Below, piece after piece: positions 1 to 6,632 of a stretch of DNA of 22,667 nt. The stretch comes from CAYGWX01 sp964353855 [NCBI: uncultured bacterium]. Lineage in GTDB: Bacteria > Edwardsbacteria > CAYGWX01. Position 1 is the stretch's first letter, and each line of letters begins with the position of its first letter. Location: assembly GCA_964353855.1 (NCBI GenBank), contig CAYGWX010000010.1:43976-66642 (forward strand), given 5' to 3'. The notes beneath the pieces were generated by a model, which saw only the letters and a list, made by a program, of their open reading frames with translations, made no database searches and had not been told where the DNA came from. Made by a program: the position numbers and the translations under genes.

Positions 1-1794
1 CAGATGTCCGTGGTCCGTAAGGCGATGGCGGAGCTGGAGGTCCCGGAGAAGAGATTTCCCCCGAGGGGGATCCACGCCCGGATCTCGGACGCCAAGAACA
101 GGCTCGTCGGCCCGGAGGACTTCGGGGGCATGGTGGGGGACTTCTTCGAAGAACAGGTGGCCAAGGTGTATCCCATCTACCAGCGGAAACTGGAGGAATG
201 CAACGCCCTGGATTTCGACGACCTGCTGTGGAAGACGACGGTCCTGTTCGAGCAATTCCCGGAGATCAAGGAGGACTACGGGGACCGGTTCCTGCACGTC
301 CTGGTGGATGAATATCAGGATACCAATCACGCCCAGTACGTCCTGGTGAAGCAGATGGCCGAGAAGCACCGCAACCTTTGCGTGGTGGGGGACGACGACC
401 AGTCCATCTACGGATGGCGGGGGGCGGACATCCACAACATCCTGGACTTCGAGAAGGACTTCCCGGAGGCCAAGGTGGTCAAATTGGAAGAGAACTACCG
501 CTCCACGAAGAAGATCCTGGAAGCGGCCGGGGCGGTGGTCAAGAACAACCTCGCCCGCAAGGAGAAGACGCTCTTCACCCATAACGATGAGGGCACGAAC
601 CTGGTGCTCATGGAGCCCTTCGACGAGCGGGAGGAGGGCAGGGCGGTCGTGCAGAAGATCCAGGAGCTGAAGCGGGAGGGGTACGAGCTCAAGGACTTCG
701 TAACGCTCTACCGGACCAATGCCCAGAGCCGCGCCCTGGAAGAGGGATTCAGGAACGCGGGAATCCCGTACGTCATCGTGGGGGGCCTGAAGTTCTACGA
801 GCGCAAGGAGATCAAGGACGTCCTGGCTTACCTGAAGGTGCTCCTGAACCCGAAGGACGAGGTCAGCCTCGTGCGCATCGTCAACGTGCCCCTGCGGGGG
901 ATCGGGGAAACCAGCCTCAAGCGACTCCTGGACTACGCGGCTGAAAAAAGCATCCCTTTCTACGAGGCCCTGGTGAAGGCCGGGGAGATAGAGGACCGGA
1001 TCCCCGCCAAGGCCAAGGACGGCTTCCGCGCCTTGTTTTACCTGCTGGAGCGATACCGTAAGCGGGTGGAGCAGGAGAACGCGGACACCCTCACCGGCGA
1101 CCTGGTCCAGGACATCGGGTACGTGGAGGAGCTGAAACGGGAGAGGACGGTGGATGCAGAGAGCCGGATCGAAAACATCCAGGAGCTCTTAGCCGGAGTG
1201 GAGGAGTTCTGCGAGCGCTCCGAGGACAAAAGCCTGGCCGGGTTCTTGGGGGAAGTGTCGCTGCTCACCGACATAGACACCTGGGACGAGGAGAAGAACG
1301 CGGTGACCCTGATGACCCTGCACAACGCCAAGGGACTGGAGTTCCCGGTGGTCTTCATCTGCGGGCTGGAGGAAGGGCTGTTTCCCCACGCCTCGTCCCT
1401 CGACGACCCGGCGGAGATGGAGGAGGAGCGGAGGCTCTTCTACGTCGGCGTGACCCGAGCCAAGGAAAGGGCCTTCCTCTCGACCACAAGCCACCGCAGG
1501 CGATACGGACGGGGGATCGGGACCGTGCCCTCAAGGTTCTTAGAGGAAGTGCCGAAAGAGCTGGTGACCCTCGAGGGGAGGAGCGCAGCGGGAGAGGACG
1601 GGTTTTACGACCGGGTTGAGGATGAGAACGACGGCCTGCGTCCGGGGACCCGGGTAAGACATCCCGCCTTCGGCGTAGGGCAGGTTCTGGCCCTGGAGGG
1701 AGGGGGAGACGGCCTCAAGGCGGTCGTCCTGTTCCGCGGGGGAAGAAAGAAGACGCTCGTCGTTCGGTATGCCAATCTCATGAGCGAGGATTGA
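1..1794 (+). CDS. uvrD: UvrD/PcrA-type superfamily 1 DNA helicase, 3' part (N-terminus cut by window edge)
   Basis: ATP-dependent 3'-5' DNA helicase of the UvrD/Rep/PcrA family, used in nucleotide-excision and mismatch repair and in clearing replication blocks. The frame is open from base 1, so the true start lies upstream. The Walker A motif and helicase motifs Ia/Ib, roughly 130-150 residues judging from usual family length, are missing. Visible motifs in order are: motif II VDEYQDTN (near base 304), motif III GDDDQSIYGWRGAD (near 388), motif IV ENYRST (near 490), motif V TLHNAKGLEFPVVF (near 1315) and motif VI RRLFYVGVTRAKE (near 1430). The C-terminal 50 residues (GTRVRHPAFGVGQV onwards) are the Tudor-like tail seen in PcrA/UvrD. 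Only 12 bases separate it from the sigma-54 regulator, so the two may be cotranscribed. The family is certain; uvrD versus pcrA naming is a matter of convention. Confidence 0.96.
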   Translation, partial: QMSVVRKAMAELEVPEKRFPPRGIHARISDAKNRLVGPEDFGGMVGDFFEEQVAKVYPIYQRKLEECNALDFDDLLWKTTVLFEQFPEIKEDYGDRFLHVLVDEYQDTNHAQYVLVKQMAEKHRNLCVVGDDDQSIYGWRGADIHNILDFEKDFPEAKVVKLEENYRSTKKILEAAGAVVKNNLARKEKTLFTHNDEGTNLVLMEPFDEREEGRAVVQKIQELKREGYELKDFVTLYRTNAQSRALEEGFRNAGIPYVIVGGLKFYERKEIKDVLAYLKVLLNPKDEVSLVRIVNVPLRGIGETSLKRLLDYAAEKSIPFYEALVKAGEIEDRIPAKAKDGFRALFYLLERYRKRVEQENADTLTGDLVQDIGYVEELKRERTVDAESRIENIQELLAGVEEFCERSEDKSLAGFLGEVSLLTDIDTWDEEKNAVTLMTLHNAKGLEFPVVFICGLEEGLFPHASSLDDPAEMEEERRLFYVGVTRAKERAFLSTTSHRRRYGRGIGTVPSRFLEEVPKELVTLEGRSAAGEDGFYDRVEDENDGLRPGTRVRHPAFGVGQVLALEGGGDGLKAVVLFRGGRKKTLVVRYANLMSED

Positions 1795-1806
1795 TACGGG
1801 GGAATC

Positions 1807-3156
1807 ATGGTCAAAGGAACGGTCCTGGTTGTGGAAGACAAGGAGAGCATGAGGCGGATGCTCTACGAGACCCTGCGCCACGAGGGGTACGAGGTAGAGG
1901 CCTGCTCGAAGGGGGAGGAGGGACTCAAGCTCCTCAAAGCCCGGGCCTTCGACCTCCTGCTCACGGACCTCCGGCTCCCGGGGATGGACGGGGTGGCCGT
2001 GGTGCGGGAGGCCAAAAAAGCGAACCCGATGCTGGCGGCCATCGTGATGACGGCTTACGGGTCGGTGGAGAGCGCGGTGGCGGCCATGAAGGAGGGAGCC
2101 TACGACTACATCCAGAAGCCTTTCGACACCGACCACTTGATCCTTCTGGTGGAGCGGGCCCTGGGTCAGAAGAGGCTGGAGAAGGAGAACCTTCTCCTCA
2201 AGGGCGAGAGGGAGGAGAAGGAGGGGACTCTTGAGATCATCGGGAAATCGGCCAAGATCGAAGAAGTCAAGAAGCTGGCCCTGAAAGTGGCCCGGTCCGA
2301 GGCCACGGTGCTGGTCTTCGGGGAGAGCGGGACGGGCAAAGAGCTGTTCGCCCGGTTCATCCACGCGATGTCCCCGAGAAGAGACCAGGCGTTCGTGGCC
2401 ATCAACTGCGCGGCCATCCCGAGGGAACTCCTGGAGAACGAGCTGTTCGGCTCGGAGAAGGGGGCCTACACCGGGTCCACGGGAAGGAAGATCGGGAAGT
2501 TCGAACTGGCCGACAAGGGAACGGTGTTCCTGGACGAGATCGGGGACATGGACCTTTCCCCGCAGTCGAAGATCCTCCGGGTCCTGCAGGAGAGGACCAT
2601 CGAACGGCTGGGCGGGACCCAGACCATCCCGGTGGACGTGAGGGTGGTGGCGGCGACCAACCAGGACCTGGCCCGGCGGGTGAAAGAGAAGCTGTTCCGC
2701 GAAGACCTTTTTTACCGACTCTCGGTCTTTCCGATCACGATCCCGCCTTTGAGGGAGCGGAAAGAGGATATCGGTCCCCTGGCCGAGTATTTCCTGAAGA
2801 AAGCGTCGCCCGGCGAACCCAAGAGCCTCGCACGGGGAGTGCTCAAAATCATCACGGGATATCCCTGGCCGGGAAACGTGAGGGAGCTGGAAAACACCCT
2901 CGAGAGGGCGGCCATCCTCTGCGAGGGGAACGAGATCAAAAAGGAGCACCTCTGGCTCCCGGAGGCCGAGATCCCGGCGACGGATGAGGGGAAGACCCTC
3001 CGGCAGGTCCGGGAGAAGGCCATGGAGGACGCAGAGAAAAGGGTCATCCTGAAGGCGGTCACGGATACGAAAGGAAACAAAACCGAGGCGGCGAAAAAAT
3101 TGGGGGTGAGCTACCGGATCCTGCTGAAGAAAATCAAGCAGTACGAATTGGAGTGA
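1807..3156 (+). CDS. NtrC-family sigma-54-dependent response regulator (PilR-like by context)
   Basis: A 449-residue two-component activator of sigma-54 RNA polymerase. The receiver domain (about 5-118) has the acidic pair E10/D11, phospho-acceptor D54, T82 and K104. The AAA+ domain (about 143-375) shows Walker A GESGTGKE (172-179), the sigma-54 contact loop as GAYTGS (219-224, canonical GAFTGA), Walker B FLDEIGD (241-247), sensor I VAATN (281-285), and WPGNVREL (354-361) carrying the sensor II arginine. A Fis-type helix-turn-helix ends the protein (about 410-449, NKTEAAKKLGVSYR). The start ATG has a G-rich site just upstream, 12 bases after the helicase stop. No partner histidine kinase is visible. 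The next gene downstream has a good sigma-54 promoter and the operon encodes minor pilins, so a PilR-like role is inferred; FlrC, HydG or AtoC-like roles cannot be excluded by sequence alone. Confidence 0.93.
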   Translation: MVKGTVLVVEDKESMRRMLYETLRHEGYEVEACSKGEEGLKLLKARAFDLLLTDLRLPGMDGVAVVREAKKANPMLAAIVMTAYGSVESAVAAMKEGAYDYIQKPFDTDHLILLVERALGQKRLEKENLLLKGEREEKEGTLEIIGKSAKIEEVKKLALKVARSEATVLVFGESGTGKELFARFIHAMSPRRDQAFVAINCAAIPRELLENELFGSEKGAYTGSTGRKIGKFELADKGTVFLDEIGDMDLSPQSKILRVLQERTIERLGGTQTIPVDVRVVAATNQDLARRVKEKLFREDLFYRLSVFPITIPPLRERKEDIGPLAEYFLKKASPGEPKSLARGVLKIITGYPWPGNVRELENTLERAAILCEGNEIKKEHLWLPEAEIPATDEGKTLRQVREKAMEDAEKRVILKAVTDTKGNKTEAAKKLGVSYRILLKKIKQYELE

Positions 3157-3301
3157 AAAAGAATCCCTGGAGTGGGGGACCTTCCCTGAAACACCACTTG
3201 GTCATGCCCAGTGATACTCCATTTTGGGTTTTTCCTGTAAGATGGGCCACCTTGTGAGAGTTACGAGGAACGAACAAAGCCGGGGGAAAAGAAGGGGTGG
3301 G

Positions 3302-3373
3302 CCGCCTATGGGCCACTCAGACGCCCATTTTGGGGACCCATTGAACACCCACCAAACACCCACTGAACACCCA
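3302..3373 (-). repeat. 11-bp-phased TGGGTGT/TGGGCGT array (array 1)
   Basis: On the minus strand the heptamer TGGGTGT occurs three times at exact 11-base steps (plus-strand ACACCCA at 3345, 3356 and 3367). A degenerate copy follows at 3334, 11 bases on. After slightly irregular spacing come TGGGCGT (3321-3327), TGGCCCA (3309-3315) and TAGGCGG (3302-3308). The 11-base step is close to one helical turn, so a protein could bind successive copies on one face. The G-tracts could also form a G-quadruplex on the minus strand. A similar array lies at 11399-11449. Confidence 0.7.
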
Positions 3374-3411
3374 CCCATCTCCCCAACAGCATTTTTTACC
3401 CTTGGAACAGG

Positions 3412-3453
3412 GTATGAACTAAAGTGAATAAAGTATGAACCAAAGTGAATAGT
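3412..3453 (+). repeat. Two-copy 21-bp tandem repeat, candidate upstream activator site
   Basis: Unit 1 (3412-3432) and unit 2 (3433-3453) match at 18 of 21 positions. Both have the form GTATGAAC-Y-AAAGTGAATA. The period is two helical turns. The copies sit about 140-180 bases upstream of the -24 element at 3595, a normal distance for an NtrC-type enhancer. The link to the neighbouring regulator is inference. Confidence 0.7.
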
Positions 3454-3592
3454 TTGAGGTAATTTGAAGGCCTTAGGCCAAAGATTGAGAATCCCCAAAA
3501 GAGAAAAAAGAGAATATATAACCAATTGTAATATAATGAGATAACGACTAATGAGCGATTATTTATTGAGAAATAACCAAAAAATCGCAGGG

Positions 3593-3609
3593 TTGGCATG
3601 AAAATTGCA
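3593..3609 (+). promoter_or_regulatory. Sigma-54 (-24/-12) promoter of the minor-pilin operon
   Basis: TTGGCATGAAAATTGCA matches the consensus TGGCACG-N4-TTGCW with a single mismatch. The GG (3595-3596) and GC (3607-3608) pairs are exactly 12 bases apart, as sigma-54 requires. Transcription would start near 3620, leaving a 16-base leader that contains the GGAGG site (3624-3628) before the GTG at 3636. Confidence 0.85.
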
Positions 3610-3635
3610 GCATTTATACAGTCGGAGGAAATGGA

Positions 3636-4376
3636 GTGAAACCGATAATCCTAACAATATTGCTGTTCGTGCTATCCGCCGGGACAGGATGGGCGGGACC
3701 AAAGCTTGGGGTCAGCGAAGATAACTGGGAGTTCGGAGACATCCCCAATGCGGGAACTGTGAGCCATACCTTCAAACTGACTAACGGCGGGGACGCTCTG
3801 CTAAAAATCATCAGCGTCTCGGCGAGCTGCGGATGCACGACCACGAAAGTCGAAAACCAGGAATTAAAGCCCGGAGAAAGCACGGGGATCACCACGACCT
3901 TCAGCGGCGCGGCCTTTTCTTCGGGAGGCCGTTACGTGAAACAGGTCACCGTGGTCACGAACGACAGTAGCTCCCAAACCAAGCTCCTGACCATCGCCGC
4001 CACGGTTTGCGCCACGGAGTACCCCTGGGGAGGGGTCACGCCGAGGGTCATCGAACTCCGGAAAGAGCCGGGCAAAGGGAAGGACTCGTGGAAGGACGTG
4101 GAAATCCAGAACCAGACGGCGTTGAGCCAAAAGGTCACGGTGCTGGAAAAGGTCGGGCTGGTGACGGATGCGAAGGCCCCGGGAAAGACGATTCGCTCGG
4201 GAGGCAAGGGCAGGGTGCGGGTGAAAGTAGGGGCCCTGCAAGACCCGCTCCCCCCTTCCTCGCTGACCCTGCGGCTGGACAGCCAGGAGGGCGAGCGAAG
4301 GGTCTCCATTCCGGTGACCCAGGAAGCGAGCCCCGATTCAGGCGGGGGAACGGAACGTCCTAAAATACTGAATTAG
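3636..4376 (+). CDS. DUF1573-domain secreted protein, paralogue 1
   Basis: A 246-residue exported protein. A signal peptide (about 1-20, ending GWA) precedes a DUF1573 domain (about 22-125), an immunoglobulin-like fold with the family pattern W-x-FGDI and a paired-cysteine SCGC motif (C65, C67). A second beta-rich half (about 126-230) follows, then a short Ser/Gly-rich tail. The molecular function of DUF1573 proteins is poorly defined. The start is the GTG with GGAGG 7 bases upstream; the nearby ATG at 3631 stops at once. It is the first gene behind the sigma-54 promoter and lies 40 bases ahead of the first prepilin. A full-length paralogue sits at the other end of the cluster (10454-11227), with the same N-terminal pattern (GP-[KR]-x-x-V-S) and two-part layout. 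Possible roles are periplasmic chaperoning or surface adhesion, both guesses. Confidence 0.85.
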   Translation: MKPIILTILLFVLSAGTGWAGPKLGVSEDNWEFGDIPNAGTVSHTFKLTNGGDALLKIISVSASCGCTTTKVENQELKPGESTGITTTFSGAAFSSGGRYVKQVTVVTNDSSSQTKLLTIAATVCATEYPWGGVTPRVIELRKEPGKGKDSWKDVEIQNQTALSQKVTVLEKVGLVTDAKAPGKTIRSGGKGRVRVKVGALQDPLPPSSLTLRLDSQEGERRVSIPVTQEASPDSGGGTERPKILN

Positions 4377-4416
4377 GCACGAAATGGGAAGAGACCAAAC
4401 GGAAAGGAGGAAGCTT

Positions 4417-4914
4417 ATGAAAGCCGGAAAGGCAGGATTCACCTTGATCGAACTGATGGTGGTGATCGTCATCTTCGCCATCCTCATGGGCCTGGCCGTT
4501 TACGGCATGTGGGGCATGCGGTCCAACTTGAGCTACAGGCAGGGAACCGACATGGCGGTGGGTGTCCTGAAAACAGCAAGGGCGAAGGCGATCCGCGGGG
4601 AGACGCGGGCTGAGGTCATCTTCCAGAGAAACGCTCCCCCCAACAACCCCTCGAGCTACACCATCCAGTGGTGGGATGTTGTCAACAGACCTCCTCACTG
4701 GGTCATCGAAGGAACGGGGACGTTCCCGACGGATGTGGAGTATGTGCCCGTCGGAGCCGGCCAGGACATCTTTGAGTTCCTGGCGGACGGCTCGGCCAGT
4801 ATCATTCCGAACCCAGGCAATGCTCACATCCAAACTCTTCCCTCTGCCAGACGGCCGTATAACCAGGCGATCCAGGTCCTGCAATCGACCGGCCTGGCCA
4901 GGATCATACCATAA
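4417..4914 (+). CDS. Type IV minor pilin / pseudopilin, GspH/FimT-like
   Basis: A 165-residue prepilin. The N-terminus MKAGKAG^FTLIELMVVIVIF is a classic class III signal: prepilin peptidase would cut after G7, leaving F+1 and the conserved Glu at +5, followed by a hydrophobic helix. The rest fits the GspH/FimT group of minor pilins that prime fibre assembly. I chose the ATG at 4417 because AAAGGAGG ends 6 bases before it and the leader is then of normal length; an in-frame ATG at 4384 would add 11 unlikely residues. It is first in the order FimT-PilV-PilW-PilX-PilY1 known from Pseudomonas-type minor-pilin operons. Confidence 0.9.
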   Translation: MKAGKAGFTLIELMVVIVIFAILMGLAVYGMWGMRSNLSYRQGTDMAVGVLKTARAKAIRGETRAEVIFQRNAPPNNPSSYTIQWWDVVNRPPHWVIEGTGTFPTDVEYVPVGAGQDIFEFLADGSASIIPNPGNAHIQTLPSARRPYNQAIQVLQSTGLARIIP

Positions 4915-4927
4915 GAGAGGAGGCGCC

Positions 4928-5374
4928 ATGAAGCAAAACGAACAAGGGATGACCCTTCTGGAAACGATGGTGGCGATCACCATCTTAGCGATCGCAATCC
5001 TGCACATGGCCTTAGTGCCGTTGCTGTCACTGGGGATGATCCGGACATCCCAAACGATGACCCGGATCACAGGGGCAGGGAAAGACAAGTTGGAGCAGAT
5101 CAACAACGTCCTGGCTCGCTCCAACTCCAAGACAGGCTACGTGCGCTACGACAGCCTGATCACGACCAATGCCGGGATGGGGAACGACGCCTACACCACT
5201 CAGGACGGAACCGTGGGCCGTTTCTGGCAAATCACTGCCCACAGAAACTGGCCGGTTGACTCTGGATACATCACGGTCACGCTGCAATGCAGCACGCTCT
5301 ACCAGGGAAAATATCTAAAAAACACCTTCACGACGATGTATGCCCGGCGCGACACCATCCCGAGCTACAAATAG
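4928..5374 (+). CDS. Type IV minor pilin, PilV-like
   Basis: A 148-residue prepilin starting MKQNEQG^MTLLETMVAITIL. Cleavage after G7 leaves Glu at +5 and a hydrophobic helix that continues as LAIAILHMALVPLLSLG. The ATG at 4928 follows an AGAGGAGGCGCC site and is 13 bases after the previous stop. The globular part has no motif I recognise beyond the general pilin layout. PilV is assigned by the TLLE-type N-terminus, the short length and its position between FimT- and PilW-like genes. It may be a helper pseudopilin of the tip complex. Confidence 0.85.
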   Translation: MKQNEQGMTLLETMVAITILAIAILHMALVPLLSLGMIRTSQTMTRITGAGKDKLEQINNVLARSNSKTGYVRYDSLITTNAGMGNDAYTTQDGTVGRFWQITAHRNWPVDSGYITVTLQCSTLYQGKYLKNTFTTMYARRDTIPSYK

Positions 5375-5394
5375 GGAAGAAGGAGATGGAGACC

Positions 5395-6018
5395 ATGAGC
5401 AAACAACGCGGCATGAGCCTGATCGAGGTCTTGGTGTCGATGGTGATCCTGGCCATCATCATGGTGGGGGTGACGCAGTTCATCGCGAACCAGACCCAGA
5501 CGGTGAGGCAACAGGAGATGCTGGCCGCCCTGCAGCAGAACGTGAGGACCTCCATGGACGTTATGGTGAGGGACCTGCGCAGTGCGGAATACGACACCAT
5601 CAACACCGAGAATACTTCGCCGTTCCGGACCTTCGGGGTCGCGGACAGCAACACGATCGTGTTTTACACCGACCTCAACGGCAACGGGGCCATCAACATC
5701 AATCCTGGCTCGCAGATTGATAACGAGCTTAAAGGGTTCCAAAAACTTTCAGCGGACGGCGACGACCTTTACATCATTCAACGGTGGAACCCGCTGACCA
5801 GGGAATTGATGGCCAAAAACATCCGAGACTTAGAGTTCACCTACTTCAACAGCGGTGACTCGGTTATGCCGGCCCCCGTCGCGAATTTGGGACGGATCTT
5901 CGCGGTCCGGATCAGGATCGTCGGGGAAGCGCCACGAAACTGGAGCAGGCAAGCAGCCTTCAAGCCGGTCCGGGAGCTGACGGCAAAGATTCAGATTCGG
6001 TCGCGACAGGGCACATAG
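5395..6018 (+). CDS. Type IV minor pilin, PilW-like
   Basis: A 207-residue prepilin with leader MSKQRG^MSLIEVLVSMVILAI: cut after G6, Glu at +5, then a hydrophobic helix. The stretch after the helix (QQNVRTSMDVMVRDLRSAEYD) fits PilW-type and GspJ-type pilins, which are larger than FimT and PilV and carry a conserved 'R-x-x-x-R-D-L-R' feature. Start choice: the ATG at 5395 sits 9 bases after AAGGAG (5380-5385). The in-frame ATG at 5386 is immediately next to that site and is less likely. It lies 20 bases after the PilV-like stop and 15 before the PilX-like start, so one transcript is expected. Confidence 0.88.
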   Translation: MSKQRGMSLIEVLVSMVILAIIMVGVTQFIANQTQTVRQQEMLAALQQNVRTSMDVMVRDLRSAEYDTINTENTSPFRTFGVADSNTIVFYTDLNGNGAININPGSQIDNELKGFQKLSADGDDLYIIQRWNPLTRELMAKNIRDLEFTYFNSGDSVMPAPVANLGRIFAVRIRIVGEAPRNWSRQAAFKPVRELTAKIQIRSRQGT

Positions 6019-6033
6019 AAGGGAGGAGGAAAC

Positions 6034-6561
6034 GTGAGACAAAACAGATTACGGAACGAGCGGGGGGTGGCCTTGATCCTGGCCCTGGGGCTTTTGATCA
6101 TCATCGCCTCTGTGGCGCTGATCGTGGCGACGTCCGCGATCATTGAGCGCGGGCTGACCGCCACCGAGCGGCAGCAGAAAATGGCCTTCGATGCTATGGA
6201 GCAGACCATGCAGCGAGCCATCTCCCAATTCGACCCTAAAAACGATATGAAGGGCTTCCGGGGATATCGCGGATTGATAGAAACCCAACCTTACGGCGGG
6301 GGAACATTGGTGGGATGGATGGGTGTTCACGATGACTCCATCCCGATGGTGGGGTTGCCTGATACCCTTTTCAACAACCCCCACATCATCCATCCCCTGG
6401 ATTTCCCGCTGGGGATGCACCTGGAGGGGGAGGCCATCTACATCCGGTACAGCAATATGCACGCCACGGCGCGGATTTACCGGGCCGGCGGCGCCACATG
6501 GTTGGCCCAGAAGGAGGCCGCGACCACTGTAGACGTGGGGCCTTACGGCTGGCAGCCTTAA
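6034..6561 (+). CDS. PilX-like minor pilin
   Basis: A 175-residue protein with GTG start preceded by GGGAGGAGG. The N-terminus RNERG^VALILALGLLIIIASVAL is the pattern of the PilX N-terminal family: the prepilin leader ends at G11, but the usual Glu at +5 is replaced by a hydrophobic residue. That replacement is normal in this subfamily, which resembles the tip pseudopilin GspK in this respect. The following 30 residues (ATSAIIERGLTATERQQKMAFDA) are the expected amphipathic helix. It lies between the PilW-like and PilY1-like genes, matching the usual order. After it comes a 71-base gap with a weak 6-bp hairpin (6587-6601). Confidence 0.82.
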   Translation: MRQNRLRNERGVALILALGLLIIIASVALIVATSAIIERGLTATERQQKMAFDAMEQTMQRAISQFDPKNDMKGFRGYRGLIETQPYGGGTLVGWMGVHDDSIPMVGLPDTLFNNPHIIHPLDFPLGMHLEGEAIYIRYSNMHATARIYRAGGATWLAQKEAATTVDVGPYGWQP

Positions 6562-6632
6562 AAGATTTAAAACTCTCGAGTTCAATAAATCCATCGGATT
6601 TTAAACGCATGTCCTTGAAAGGAGGAAGAACC

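Larger units (their letters stand above)
3157..3635. other. 479-base gene-free regulatory region
   Basis: No credible gene is seen between the regulator and the first DUF1573 gene. The left half is GC-rich and holds an 11-bp-phased array. The middle holds a 21-bp tandem repeat. From about 3454 to 3590 the DNA is strongly AT-rich, with a short dyad (TTATTT / AAATAA, 3559-3576) and a GGCCTTAGGCC palindrome (3469-3479). It ends in a sigma-54 promoter. This order of repeated sites, AT-rich spacer and -24/-12 element is the usual layout of an enhancer-dependent promoter. No clear terminator for the upstream regulator gene was found. Confidence 0.75.

Noticed and set aside
1540-2949. 469-codon open frame on the minus strand
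   Set aside because: It is antisense to the helicase end and the sigma-54 regulator. The protein is rich in His, Arg, Pro and Leu with no recognisable motif, typical of a shadow frame in GC-rich DNA.
3321-3373. CRISPR-like array
   Set aside because: The units are only 7 bases with 4-base spacers at an 11-base step; CRISPR needs about 24-40-base repeats and similar-sized unique spacers, and no cas gene is present.
3202-3525. Overlapping open frames in the region before the sigma-54 promoter
   Set aside because: Their translations follow the repeats, have no domain-like pattern and no convincing ribosome site. The stretch reads better as regulatory DNA.
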